64,000 nucleotides of DNA, taken from contig OY829541.1 in the NCBI GenBank assembly GCA_963691705.1, positions 46,393,661-46,457,660 of the forward strand, given 5' to 3'. This DNA comes from Viola odorata (lineage: Eukaryota > Streptophyta > Magnoliopsida > Malpighiales > Violaceae). The notes under the pieces were generated by a model. It worked only from the letters and a program-made list of their open reading frames with translations, searched no databases and was not told where the DNA came from. Shown here piece after piece: positions 44,413-56,504 of this stretch; positions within the stretch are counted from its first letter, which is position 1, and the number at the start of each line of letters is the position of its first letter. Both the position numbers and the translations under genes were made by a program.

Positions 44413-47375
44413 ATGTTGAAGAAATCAATGATGGATAATTTGTTCCCTGAAGAAGTTTTGGAGCATGTTTTTTCGTTCATACAGAGCGATAAGGACAGGA
44501 ACGCGGTATCAATGGTGTGCAAGTCGTGGTATGAGCTGGAAAGGTGGTGCAGGAGGAGGATTTTTGTCGGTAACTGTTACGCGGCGAGTCCGGCAATGGT
44601 TGTGAGGAGGTTTCCGGAGGTGAGATCGGTGTCATTGAAAGGGAAACCGCACTTTGCAGACTTCAATCTGGTGCCTGATGGCTGGGGAGGTTATGTTTAC
44701 CCGTGGATCGTGGCGATGGCCACGGCGTATCCTTGGTTGGAGGAGATCAGGTTGAAGAGAATGGTGGTTACGGATGAGGCATTGGAGCTTATAGCTAATT
44801 CGTTTAAGAATTTTAAGGTTCTGGTGCTCTCCTCCTGTGAAGGCTTCTCCACTGATGGCCTCGCTGCCATTGCTGCTAATTGCAGGTTCGGCTTAGTTGT
44901 TGTGCTTGTTGATGCTCTTGTAGTTTCATTTTGAAGCCTTTTTTGTGGGGGTATTTAAACGGTAAATTTTTATAAACAAATGAGAATGGAGCTTCAGTTG
45001 TTTCTAGTTGTTTGTGTGAATGTGAGGATGTATGTGTTTATGCAGAGGTCTGGTTTGTAGCTTTTGTGACTAGATTCGGAAATGTCAAGTTTTTTGTTTT
45101 CTTGTTTTGATTGGTTTGATTCTTGAGTAATGTTTTTCTTTGTAGTGGATCCGGATGTACTTGTTACTTGGAAGGATAGTTGTGTGGGAAATCTAGTTTA
45201 GATTGTGTGGTTCCTTCTTTTTCTTTTACCTCCTTATGCTAATTTGTTTGTTGTGGTGGTGGAGCGTGATGTGAGGCTATTTTCTGGGATTTTTGGATTC
45301 TTGCATCTCTCTACATTGAGGGCTTCTTTTGGATTCATTAACTAGATTCTCTTTTCGTTACCTTTTTTCTCTTTACATACTATTTGATAGATCTTTTTTC
45401 TTTAAGCTTTTTGACAGTGGGTGTATTCTCATTATGTTGTTGTTTAAAGACCCCTAGTGTTTTAGTTAAGGATAATTGGAGTTCAGGATTTTGCACAATG
45501 AGGATTCTTATCCTTAGAGTGGGAAAAAAACATCTTTTTCCCTTTCCAAAGGGACTTGACTTGAGGGATCAAACAACTAGATGATTAGTTTTTTCTTTTC
45601 TTAGAAGCATTTTAAGGGTAAAGTGATTTCATTATGGCGGTCTAATCATTTTTAATGATTTTCCTAATATGCTAGCTATGAACTACTAATTTTAATCAAC
45701 ATTCCATTTTTTACTAGTTTTTGTCTTTTCCATAAACCGAATTGGGGACCCGTACGAAAATTCTTCTATTTGAAAGTTAGTATATTTGTCTTTCCTCCGC
45801 GTCCTTAACAAGTTGAGCAATTTGTCTGCAGGAATTTGAGGGAGCTGGATTTGAAGGAGAGTGAGGTGGATGATCCTAATGGGCATTGGTTGAGCCATTT
45901 TCCTGATTCATTCACATCATTGGTCTCTCTTAACATTTCGTGCTTAGGGTCTGAGGTTTGTTTCTCTGCCCTGGAGCGCTTGGTGGGTCGGTGCCCAAAT
46001 TTAAGGATCCTTCGGCTCAATCGTGCTGTGCCCCTTGATAAGCTTGCCACACTGCTTCGGCGGGCTCCACAGTTAATTGAATTGGGTACTGGTACCTACT
46101 CAGGTGATCTGCGTCCTGATGACTTTTCAAACCTTTCTCTAGCTTTTGCTGGGTGCAAGGAACTGAGGAGTCTATCTGGGTTTTGGGATGTGGTCCCTTC
46201 CCACCTTCCTGCTGTTTACCCTGTTTGCTCTGGGCTAACAACATTAAATTTGAGCTATGCTAATGCACAAAGCCCCGATCTTCTTAAGCTTGTGAGTCAA
46301 TGCCAGAGTTTACAGCGCTTATGGGTATGTTTTACCTTTTGAATTTTATTTAATGTGTTTTTTATTAGCAAGCAGTGTGATTTTACATTTTAATTACTTA
46401 AGTTGTGATTTTTCCTACTGATGTGGCAATTTGTGGTATTATATTTTGTACCATGACTATGACTACAATAATATTTATGAAGGCATTTTACTTCCTAGTT
46501 TTCTTGTTGCATCAGGTCCTGGTCTCAAATTTCTTTTATTGTTAGTGCTTTAGCTAACAGAGGGCATTATCTTCCAGGTATTGGATTATATTGAAGACAT
46601 TGGTCTAGAAACTCTTGCAGCTTGTTGCAAGGATCTGCGAGAATTAAGGGTGTTTCCATCTGACCCATACGGTGCAGAAGCAAATGTTGCCTTGACGGAA
46701 AGGGGACTTGTTTCTGTTTCAGAGGGCTGTCCGAAGCTGCAATCAGTTCTGTACTTTTGCCGTCAAATGACTAATGCTGCTTTGCTTACAATTGCCAGGA
46801 ACCGTCCAAACTTGACTCGCTTTCGTCTTTGCATTATTGAGCCTCAAACCCCTGATTATTCGACTCTCCAGCCTCTTGATTTGGGTTTTGGAGCCATTGT
46901 TGAGCACTGCAAAGATCTCAAGCGCCTGTCACTCTCAGGTCTTCTCACTGATCGTGTGTTTGAGTACATTGGAACTTATGCCCAAAGGCTAGAGATGCTG
47001 TCTGTGGCTTTTGCTGGAGAGAGTGATCTTGGTCTGCATCATGTATTGTCTGGGTGTGAGAACCTACGAAAACTAGAGATTAGGGACTGTCCCTTTGGGG
47101 ACAAGGCACTTTTGGCCAATGCTCCAAAGCTGGAGACAATGCGATCCCTTTGGATGTCTTCATGCTCAGTGAGTTTTGGAGCATGTAAGCTGCTTGGTCA
47201 GAAGATGCCCAGGCTCAATGTTGAAGTCATAGATGAGCAGGGACCTCCAGTTTCGAGGCCGGAAAACTGCCCTGTTGAGAAACTTTACATTTATCGGACC
47301 ATGGCTGGGCCTAGGTTTGACATGCCGGGGTATGTTTGGACAATGGATGAAGAGTCTATGGCCAGGCTTTCTTGA
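44413..47375 (+). CDS. TIR1: TIR1-type auxin receptor F-box protein
   Basis: Three exons: 44413-44885, 45832-46324 and 46578-47375, all with GT/AG introns and joined in frame to 587 residues (family about 590). The protein is the substrate-recognition subunit of a nuclear SCF ubiquitin ligase. It binds auxin together with Aux/IAA repressors and sends them for degradation. The F-box is at residues 11-45 ([25 protein letters not shown]), the rest being leucine-rich repeats. Residues matching the auxin/inositol-phosphate site are visible: H80 in [10 protein letters not shown]405 in TRFRLCI and S440 in RLSLSG. The miR393 site is in exon 3. LDKDRN-like F-box wording, [17 protein letters not shown] and AGPRFDMPG favour TIR1/AFB1 over AFB2/3. 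All key regions are intact. The C-terminus (MARLS) is a few residues shorter than usual, where TGA interrupts. Confidence 0.95.
44886..45831 (+). other. Intron 1 of the TIR1-type gene
   Basis: 946 bases between TGCAG|GTTCGG and TCTGCAG|GAATTTG, T-rich, splitting an Arg codon (AG|G). No element or second gene recognised in it. Intron 2 (46325-46577) is 253 bases. Confidence 0.85.
47134..47154 (+). promoter_or_regulatory. miR393 target site in TIR1 exon 3
   Basis: CAATGCGATCCCTTTGGA (47137-47154) is perfectly complementary to the 5' 18 bases of plant miR393. Only the positions pairing with the miRNA 3' end differ. It encodes TMRSLW in the conserved [10 protein letters not shown] segment. In plants miR393 cuts TIR1/AFB mRNAs here, limiting auxin response. 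Confidence 0.93.
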
Positions 47376-49157
47376 GAGATGTCTGCATTCGCACCAAGTC
47401 TCTGCATCAGGTCTCACAACAGTTGTGAGTAGATCTAGCAGGTACATACTCTTATGCTACACAGTGATTCAAATTTTTAATTCACTGTAGCTTGATATAA
47501 TAATCTCAGGCTTGATTGATGTGAGCAGAGGGTATTATCGAGGCTGAAGAGCTCGATTGCCATTCATTTTATAGTTGGCCGAGCTGTTTTGGAAGCCGCC
47601 TAGTGATGAATAAAGAGATTTTGAAACTTTTATGCTCGTACGTAGTATGTACTACTGATCAGAGATGTTTAATTCGGGAGTAGTAGTCACCTTGTACAAC
47701 TATCGCGAACTTGTGATGTTTATTATGCATTTTACATTCAAGTTTTGGGGATATAAAAACTATTTGTGCACTCATTTTATGTCATTGATAAACTTGGACA
47801 CCAATAAAATCTCAGATTCGTGCATGGTGACTTGGTGAGTGATATTTGCACAATAATGCCTTTGAATTTTGTTTCTTTACTTTTCCTTATTCCTTATTTT
47901 CTTTGTTTGCTTTTTTGTTTTTGACCTGAGGTCACCGCTTTATCTTAGTACTTACAGTCTTTGGAATAATAATGAGGTTTTATTTTTTATCAGAAAATAA
48001 TGAGTTGCATTGCCAAAATTTACACTTTAAAATGCAATCATGTAGTACTAGTTCTTACTTTTAGTATTGTGTTGACATGATGGTGGTCATAATAAGCATT
48101 TACCCTGACGAGCTTTTTTTGAGGTTCCAGGGCTCTAATCATGAATGCTCCAATTGATGCATATTTTGAGCCTAAATCACTCTCTTTTGTCTTCTTGTCA
48201 TCGAGATCATAAATATTTGGTCTCAGCTTTTTAATTTAAAACAACTATTTACTTCAAAGTTCGAAATTGAAATTTTAGAATGTTAGTGAGTCCTAAATCT
48301 AACTACGGTGCGTCCTTTTACTTTATTGGTGTTAGTATTTGTTCATGTGTGCGACCATTTTTTACGATACTTTGACAAGAAGGTCATGGAATCAATGTAA
48401 GTTTTTGATTCAAGTAGGTTGGATTAAAATGTTCTATCATTCCCAAAATAAAATAAGATACATTTGACATTGCTGTGTGATAGTGACTAGTGAACTTTGA
48501 ATTTCTCGTCACCAACACCGATACCGTCACCGAATTCTTCCGATTTCAGAACTTATTTTCAAAATATTGATAAAGCCACAGCAACATTTTTTTTTCCAAT
48601 ACGAGAGAGCTTAAAAAGTACATTGACACTTTTCTTCATTTTTGTAATAAATAAATGAGTTTTTTTTTCATAGACTAACATAGAACTCCAACATTTACTC
48701 TAAGTTGGGAATAGAATTTAAGCTACTACAAAATTGTACGTTAGAACATGGATTGATACCTTTCCTCGGTCAAAGATATAATATTTCATTTGAAATTGTG
48801 AACTGAAGACACAAGTTGTTAATGGGATTTGACTTCTCATTTATCTATTCTAGTTCTAAGGACCGCACCAAGATGAGCAATACAGCACAGTAATTCAAGT
48901 GTTTCTTTTTTAACAGGTAGATGCGAAAAAACAACCACCAATTCAAGTGTTGAAGAGTGGAAATTAAAGAGTGAGTTTAGATTGTGCGGAAAAGGAGAGA
49001 GAGTGAAAGTTTAGAGTTACGCATTACTACTAAGTTGGTTCTTCTTCAATTTTGAGTAGTGATCTCCCGTCAAAGGCTTGAAACTACTGGAGCAACGAAT
49101 GGTCGGAAATATGTGGCTATTAATTAGCCCAATTATGGTTATTGGCAAACAAATTGT
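47376..49157. other. TIR1 3' flank, no gene
   Basis: A polyadenylation-type AATAAA is at 47609-47614, about 235 bases after the stop. Beyond it lies T-rich sequence without a supportable gene or repeat. Confidence 0.5.
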
Positions 49158-49159
49158 TA

Positions 49160-49439
49160 CTCCTTCCGTCCTTTTTTAGTTGTCGTTTTTAAAAAAATGG
49201 TTGTTCCTATTTAGTTATTGTATTCTAATTTTTAAGATCATTTTTTTTATAATCAATAACAAAATTAACCCTAAATTAATCACTTTTTAGAGAAAAATTA
49301 AAAAGAAACTGATTGATAATTAATAAGAATAGTTTAATAAAATATTATATAATAATTATAATATAAAAAATAACAATTAAAAAAAGAGAGAGGAAATATA
49401 ATTTATGTAAAATGACACTAGATATTTAGAAGGAGGGAG
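49160..49439. mobile_element. Stowaway-type MITE between TIR1 and the NAC gene
   Basis: The 280-bp AT-rich element has TA on both sides. Its ends are CTCCTTCCGTCCTTTTTTAG and, complemented, CTCCCTCCTTCTAAATATCTAG; both arms continue into GT(C/G)TCATTTT/GTCGTTTT. The inverted repeats are imperfect and the interior differs from the 3921 and 25519 family. Confidence 0.75.
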
Positions 49440-49441
49440 TA

Positions 49442-50975
49442 TAGTTGAGTACTAGTCAATAAAATAAAGTAAAGCAGGGAGCAGGAGCAGGTCTCCTCTG
49501 TCTACTCTTGTTGGTGGCCTCACTCACGAATGAATGGTAACTTTCACTCTTTTTTGGGGGTTTTTCTTTTCTTCTTTGCTTCAGATTGATGAGCCTCGAC
49601 TGGTGTGCCACGTGATAGATTCGGCAACACAGGTTCATGTCCATTGTCCACCACAACTTTGCTATTTCCACGTTCTCTTTCCTTCCATTTCTTCCCACAA
49701 AAGGTCACAACCATCTCCCTCACCCACCAATCACAACCCAAACAGTAAGCATTACTACTAATAAAAGTTAGATAGTCATTGAGGTAGTTTAACATGTTAC
49801 ATGTAGCATTGTGTGTATACCTTGTGGTGAAAGTGACTCCTAATAGTGATTTGAAGGAGAAGTTTGTCACCCGGGCGATAAAGGTGGAGTATAATTGTTG
49901 AATCCTAGCACTAGGATGATTCTTATATAGTGTGATGTCAAATATTCCTGACGGAAGTGATCTAGAGCTTCTAGCTTTGCTAGGTCTGACTTGGAGACTA
50001 ATTTCTGGACATGTCATTTTATTTCCCATTTTGGTGATTTGGAGAAATTACGAGAAATTAAAAGAATACCGTCTCACTTATAGAGGCCTTTATTGCTTCA
50101 ATGTTCTGACGGTGCAATTTCAGTTTTTAAGAATTGTTTTTGGAGTGAGGGTGAAAACTCTTTAAGATTTGTCTTTTAAAATTGATTTTAATTAGTTCAG
50201 TAGTGTCTTGTACTCCTCTACATTTTTTAAAAAAAAAAATTTAAATAGGCTGAAAAATTTATTAAAATAATGTTATGAAGAACATGACCCAGAATTACAA
50301 AAGCAGCTGCAGCAAAACAGAAGGCAATTATCAACTTATCTCTGGACGTCTAAACTGAATAACACAACGAAGGCTACTGCAAAACCATCTCTGACAACAT
50401 CACGACTACCAAGCTACCTGAACGCATATAAAATCTCAGAAGAAGTAATGACATTTTAAACCTTGCGTTCGAACAAATAAACTAATTAGACCTCTGTTAA
50501 CTTTTTATCATTTTCCCTATTTTGTTTCTTGAAATTATATGGTTTTAGATTTTTTTGGGTTAATAATATTTTGGACCTTGAGCAATGTGATACGTTTCTG
50601 TCGTTAATTAAATGATAGCGTGAGTTTTTCCTTCCAAGTTTTTTATTATTTTTTCTTACTATGTAGTACGACACGTTATTTTCCAAAAGCATAAAAAATA
50701 ATAAAATAGCATGCAGGACGTATTACGTGGAAAAAATAATAATATTAAAAGGTAATTTTTTTATGTACCTATCTATACGTATATATTTATTTATTTATTT
50801 TAATTAGGGTTTCTCGGCAAAAGTTAATTAATAATTAAAAATTATGTAAGGAAGTCGCCATGTTTTAGGGCAACTGGAAACTTAGGGCAAAAGAGAGAAA
50901 TTAATGACTAAAATTTACAACTGCCATCTATATCTAATTCCGCCGACAAAAAATTAGAAAGGTGATCGAGCATTA
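49442..50975. other. Intergenic upstream of the NAC gene
   Basis: No supported gene. The ORFs (49544-50029 minus, 49932-50165 plus) lack recognisable domains. The last 800 bases are AT-rich promoter-type sequence. Confidence 0.45.
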
Positions 50976-50977
50976 TC

Positions 50978-50984
50978 TATATAA
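50978..50984 (+). promoter_or_regulatory. TATA box of the NAC gene
   Basis: TATATAA lies 74 bases upstream of the NAC start codon, in the context TATCTATATAAGATC, with pyrimidine-rich leader sequence following. The position implies a very short 5' leader. Confidence 0.65.
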
Positions 50985-51057
50985 GATCAATAGCCGTCTT
51001 TTTGCTGCAAGTTTCCCATCTTTTTCTTCTCTGCTGATTTGTTTCTAAGTTTCAACC

Positions 51058-52761
51058 ATGAGAACTCCCGGTTACTACTTTCTTCCCGATGAGAAAGAGC
51101 TCGTCTTGTATCTTCAAAAGAAAGTTAGAGGAGACGATGATGGTCAAATAGTGCCAGAGATTGATATCTATGGTGATAAAAAACCGTGGGAATTGTTCGA
51201 TAGGGATGTGAAAAAAGATTACTACGTGTTCACCAAATTGAAAAAGAAGAGCAAAGGCGCTCGTAGAATCGATAGAACAGCCGGTTCCGGAACATGGAAA
51301 GAGCGGCAAACGAAAGATAAAGACAAGAATAATATTCAGTGGACTAGAAAAGATTTTTTTTTGGAACAGGAGAAGAAGAAGACAGAACCTTCTCATGGCA
51401 GTTGTGGTAACGGGCACTGGATCATGTACGAATATTCACTACCCGTGGATGGTGGTAAGGTATGCATATGCGCATATATTTCGTGTTTTTTTTATCGATC
51501 GATTGTCCGGTGTCGTTCTTGCATGTTTTTGGTTTATGCGAGTAATATATTTTCTTTTATTTATATATTGATTGATACGATCGTTTATTTATTTATTAGG
51601 ACCGAAGTCCATTCGATCAATTCTTTTCTTTTCAATCTTGTTTAATTAGCAGTAGTATGATCAATGAATTAGATGATGTTTCCATGTTTTCTTTAAATTT
51701 CAGGTATACTCTCTCTCCAGATTAAAGATTTATCAATTCTTTTTTTTTTAATCTTATTTTCGTTTCCTATTACCATAAGGATTAGGGTTTTTGTCAATCC
51801 AATGCTATTCTATCCTTTTTAATGTATTTTTATGTGCCACATGTTAATTTTCTTCCTCTTCACGTTTCAGCCCAATGACTACGTGATCTGTAAAATCAAG
51901 AACAAGTATGCTTCCGAAGTGGATTATGGGCCAGATGGGCTGGAAGGCATCGGACGCTTCTTGGCCCAAATTAGATTCCTGGACCAACAAGCTGTGGAAA
52001 ACCAAGACAAAGCAGTTAACAGTTGCAACAAAAGAAAGTTGCATGCAGAGGAAGAAGGACAGCAACAACTGCAAAAGAAGAAGCGGACAAGTAACAACTA
52101 CAGTCTTCAGCGTAGCAATCACGAGACGAACTCTTACTTAGCTCCTCCGAAGGACCCAGTTGTGACGATACAGTTTGCAGAACAAGTTCAGCAGCAGTCT
52201 GAAATGCAATCAAGCAGCAACTATAATCTTGGGTGGGGCAATGGCGACTCGAACACTCTCTTACCTCCTCTGGTGGATCCAGTCGTGACACTGATGTCAA
52301 CGGAAGAATGTCTTTAGCAGTTAGAAATGCAAACAACCAGCAATGGCAACACAAACTTTTGTTCAGCTCCTCCTGTGGAACCAATCGCAACGCTAATGGG
52401 CAACGTGAACTTTTTCTCATCTCCAGCAACAGTTCCATTCGCATCTCCAGTGTTTGCAGAAGAAGATCAACAACAGCTAAAGATGCAGACAAGCAACAGC
52501 AGCAGCTACAGCTTTCAGAGCGGAAATGGTGAGGGGAACTTTTCCGTTGCTCCTCCAATGGATCCAACAGCGACACCAATGCTTGCAGCGGAGCAGCCTT
52601 TTGTGCCTGGTTTCATGGAACAATTGGGTGCAATTCTCCCATCTCTTCGGGCAGAAAATGAACAGCTAACAGAAAGCACCTCTGCTACTTACTATCAGCA
52701 GACGTTCGATGACCTGCCGGAGTTCTACTTCACAGACCCTCAGAATCCCAACAACACTTGA
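51058..52761 (+). CDS. Divergent NAC-domain transcription factor with repetitive, TAG-interrupted C-terminus
   Basis: Exon 1 is 51058-51459 and exon 2 starts at 51871 after a GT..AG intron (phase 0). The N-terminus follows NAC subdomains A to E: PGYYFLPDEKELVLYL, EIDIYGDKKPWELF, DYYVFTKLKKK, GHWIMYEYSLP and, in exon 2, DYVICKIKNKYASE. Such proteins are nuclear plant transcription factors. The C-terminal part consists of about four diverged repeats of some 40 residues (QQL.MQ.SN..YSF..GN.E.N..LAPP.DPV.T). A TAG at 52315-52317 stops the frame after 282 residues, in the third repeat. The same frame is then open for 147 more codons to 52761, and an upstream CAG at that place would restore the repeat pattern. 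It is either a truncated but functional allele or a young pseudogene. No specific NAC subgroup assigned. Confidence 0.85.
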
Positions 52762-52944
52762 TGGAAAGTTACTGAAACCATGCAGAATCCTTGTATACAT
52801 TCTTTTGTTTGAATTTCAAGCTGTAACAATTCATGCATCTTTTGATGGAAAGTTTTGGTGGTTTGTCGTGCATAGGTGTGATGTTGATTTAGGTTGAATT
52901 TTCAGTAATACTATAGCTAATTTGAGTTTGTAATGCAAAATGAA

Positions 52945-52950
52945 AATAAA
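52945..52950 (+). terminator. Polyadenylation signal of the NAC gene
   Basis: AATAAA about 185 bases after the last in-frame stop, preceded by TTGTAATGC. Confidence 0.5.
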
Positions 52951-53930
52951 TAGTCTTTGATTAAAGAAAAGGAATTTGGTATTGATGGCACAATTCTGCT
53001 ATTTCACCATGACTCCTACCTTAAGTTATATTGATATTTCTTCACTTTAATAGAACCCATTTAAATTAAAATATATGGGTTTAATTAGGTTTGGGTATTG
53101 GGTACCTAATTAAACCCAAACCAACCTTATGCCTCTCCTTCTCTTCTCTCTCATCTTTTTTATTTTTCTTTTTTAAACAAATTTAATTTTCTTACTCTAT
53201 ATAATGAACAAAATAAATTAAAAACTACAACAACGTAATCTCTATCTCAAGATGAGTAATTCTATATCAACTTTTCTTATTTTTTTAATCTTTTAAAAAT
53301 GAATTTTATACTTTTCATGAGATCACTCATGGTTTTTTTCTTCAAAGTATGAAAAAATCATGACCATGTACCATTTAAAATTATTTAAATATACTTTGAA
53401 TTAATTTAGAAATTTCATAAGTATTCTTATAATTAATATTAAATCAATAGTAATAGTGTGGTCAATTATAATGGATGGCTATTATTAAATTAGTGTAAAT
53501 AAATGCTAATTAAACACAAAATGAAATAAAGCAACTATTGGTAGCTAAGTAAGTTGCTGGAGTATTCTTTGTGGCAAGTGGCGAACGAAATTTAAAAAAC
53601 AATTTTTTTAGTTTATGAAAAACTTGAAAATAAACAAATTAGGTGTTTATAAAGTTGAAAAAAAAACTTGAAAAAAAAAACTAATGATGTTTTGTGATTA
53701 TTATGAAAAAAATTGAAATGATTAAATTCAATATCCTTAATTATTTTTTTTATGCAAATAGAGAGGTTTAGTTGATTTAAATTGGGGGAGTGGAGGGAAA
53801 TGAAATTTTGTTGTTTAAAGTCTAATTTTTTTCAGAAATATTTGGCAAAAAATATTAAATTTTTTGATGTTTTGATGTAAATTGTGGCTCGAAATGAATT
53901 TTTTGGTTTTTTTTATGTAAACCTTTCAGC
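52951..53930. other. AT-rich intergenic, no gene
   Basis: A-rich and T-rich sequence with one near-palindrome (GGGTTTAATTAGG ... CCTAATTAAACCC, 53080-53117). No ORF of note. Confidence 0.5.
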
Positions 53931-54130
53931 CTAAATGGTCAAACCTGAGACTAAACAATAAAACTCGAGACTAAGTGGTCAAACTCGAGCCTAAACGGTC
54001 AAACCCGAGCTTAAATGATAAAACCCGAGCCTAAATGGTCAAATCCGAGCTTAAACGATAAAATCCGAGCCTAAACGATAAAACTTGAGCTTAAATGGTC
54101 AAACCCGAGCCTAAACGATAAAACCAACAT
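53930..54130. repeat. Minisatellite, 20-bp unit (AAACCCGAGCCTAAATGGTC)
   Basis: About ten head-to-tail copies of a 20-base unit. Variants alternate ATGGTC and ACGATA, and CCTAAA and CTTAAA, suggesting a two-unit higher-order pattern in part of the array. It is non-coding. Confidence 0.9.
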
Positions 54131-54234
54131 ACACAATCAAAATCGAGTCACATAGTCAGATTTTGTCAAAATCTACATTTTTTTTAGTCAAACATGATAT
54201 TTTTAATCTTACTTAATAAAAAATAATATTTATT

Positions 54235-54395
54235 GAATAAGTATGATTTAAATGGGTATAAATGGGTGGGTATGATTTAAATGGATGGGTACCCATTTAA
54301 AACATTATATGGATAATAAATGGGTATGATACCCATACCCACATATACCGATTTAATCCTTACCCATACCCACCCATTTGCCACCCTTACTTCTG
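54235..54395. repeat. TGGGTATG / CATACCCA-rich block, possible hAT MITE end
   Basis: Interleaved direct and inverted TGGGTATGAT and CATACCCATT words, ending ACCCATTTGCCACCCTTA. The complement of that end (TAAGGGTGGCAAATGGGT) resembles hAT termini and the element at 31458. The partner end was not found. Confidence 0.4.
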
Positions 54396-54659
54396 AATAA
54401 CCGTTGTTTTTTCCTGTTTTCTGACAGAAGAAATCAGAGATGACGAGGTAGAGATTTCCTAAGATGAATTTCCTACCACCGTTAGATCTTCTGATAAGAA
54501 ATTTTTCCAAATCATGAGGTTGCATTGCCTAAGCTTCACTCTGCATCAACATGAGCCATTTTGTCATTTTTTTCTCTTTTTTTCTGGATACTATTTTGGT
54601 TCTTACACTTTTTATTTACTGCACCTTAATTTTGTTTTTTTGTTACTAATTCTTTTTTA

Positions 54660-55339
54660 TTCCCCTGGCTTGATACGATCCTAGTCGCGTAGGATGTGTA
54701 ACGAGTAATTTTTTATCTAGTTCTAGGCTTGGATTTCAATTTGCGGAATATAAACTCAACAAGTACGAGCTTAGACCTGAGGAACCTGTGTCAACCAACC
54801 TAATCGATTTCAAATGAGGTTCTTGATTTGATCCCGCGACCTATATTCAACTTGTGAATATCAACCTTGGGCGACGACTCAATGGAATGGATTTTCGGGT
54901 TTTACTTGCTATCATAATCGAGTATCCGGACTCAATGAGGGATAAGGTTCACGAAGAACAATTGAGAAAACTCTCGGGTTTTTATTTCAAGATAACGTAA
55001 CCAAATAATGAAGAAGGTGGCTCCTTTAAATAGGAGAAACCCTAAAATCCTTACAATAGGAATCCTTTCCTTAATAGAATTTCTATAATTAATTAAATAG
55101 CTAACTTAATTAAATAGAAATTAAATAGCTAACTTAATTAAAAAGAAGTCAAACTAAGTTGATTAGGTCAAAATAGCTAATTAAAAGCAAGGGAATTTGG
55201 AGTTTCCAAGTTGGAAACAATGCAGGCGCCAACCTTGACTTCGGCGCTGGCGGCATACCGCCTGGTGGCTAGCGACGTGCCATTAGCCACTACCCAAATC
55301 CCAACCAAAAGCAGCCCTTGGCGGCATGCTGCTAAGGGC
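54660..55339 (-). repeat. Probable LTR remnant downstream of the integrase pseudogene
   Basis: On the minus strand this lies just after the integrase stop, where a 3' LTR is expected, and contains a TATA-like TATTTAAAGG (complement of 55024-55034). The LTR ends were not resolved. Confidence 0.4.
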
Positions 55340-56497
55340 TTAGCGCATGCCGCTAAACACTGCCCCAAAATCCAAATTTTGGGCCGAAATGAGCGAAACG
55401 AGTCGCGGCTCTTTCTCGCTTAGTACATCTTCCTCGATGAGTGTTTCACACTGTAATTCTTTGTAAATCAGATGTGATAACTTTGCTTGCAACTCCTTGC
55501 TCCTCGCACGAGTAATTGGCCCGGTGGGTGGCAACGGTATGGGGTTCGCATCATTCCCTCTCCCTTCAAAAGGATTCGCCCTCGAATCCGTACCAGCATC
55601 ATCAGCATCAGCCGCCGCAGCATCATCAGCATCATCACCTACATCAAACAACGTTAAATCAGAAACGTTGAAAGTGGCACTCACAGAACCATACGCACCT
55701 GGCAAGTCAATTTTGTAGGCATTATTGTTGATCTTCTCGATGATCTGAAATGGATCGTCGCCTCTATCTGACATCTTGCCACGACGATGGGTTGGAAACC
55801 GTTCCCGGCGTAAGTGTAGCCACACCCAATCACCCACATTGAAGGATACTATCTTCCTTCCTTCATTTCTCTTGTTCGTCAACTTCTCATTCATTCGCTC
55901 TATGTTGTGTTTGGCCTTCTCGTGTAGCTTCTTCACCAGTTCTGCTTTCTTTGCTCCATCTAAGCTAGAAACATCACTTACAGGCAAAGGGATCAAATCC
56001 AACGGTGTCATAGGATTAAAACCATACACAAGTTCAAATGGTGAAAAGTGAGTAGTAGAATGAATGGAACGATTTTAAGCAAATTCAATAAATGGTAGAC
56101 ACTCTACCCATGTAGACACATGCTTACGCAATAGAGAACCCAAGGTTCGGTTCACTACCTCTGTTTGACCGTCAGTTTGTGGATGATAAGACGTAGAATA
56201 AAGAAATTTTGTACCAAGTCTCTTCCACAAAATGCGCCAAAAGTGGCTCAGGAACTTACTATCCCTATCACTAACAATAGATAACGGTATACCATGCAAA
56301 CGTACAACTTCTTTAAAGAACAAATCAGCAATAGCAGTAGCATCATGAGTAGTAGCACATGGAATAAAATGGGCCATCTTAGAAAATCTATCCACGACTA
56401 CAAAAATACTATCCCTCCTATGCCTAGATTTAGGTAAGCCTACAACAAAATCCATGGACAGGTCGGTCCAAGGGTGGGAAGGGACAGGTAATGGCAT
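55340..56497 (-). pseudogene. Ty3/Gypsy integrase fragment (chromovirus-like)
   Basis: Two pieces in the same minus-strand frame, joined by a TAA in ..PFIEFA*NRSIHS. The first holds the integrase core: [13 protein letters not shown] and [15 protein letters not shown] with the first acidic residue, [12 protein letters not shown], and [16 protein letters not shown] with the third. The second holds the C-terminal domain: SVGDWVWLHLRRERFP-like and GDDPFQIIEKINNNAYKIDLP (GPY/F-type), then an acidic linker and ITRARSKELQAKL. The zinc-binding N-terminus, RT and RNase H are missing upstream of 56497, where the sequence changes abruptly to an LTR-like repeat. Dead relic. Confidence 0.9.
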
Positions 56498-56504
56498 GTA
56501 CTCG

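Noticed and set aside
50250..50460. Possible small retroposon
   Set aside because: The composition changes locally, but I found no poly-A tail, target duplication or family motif.
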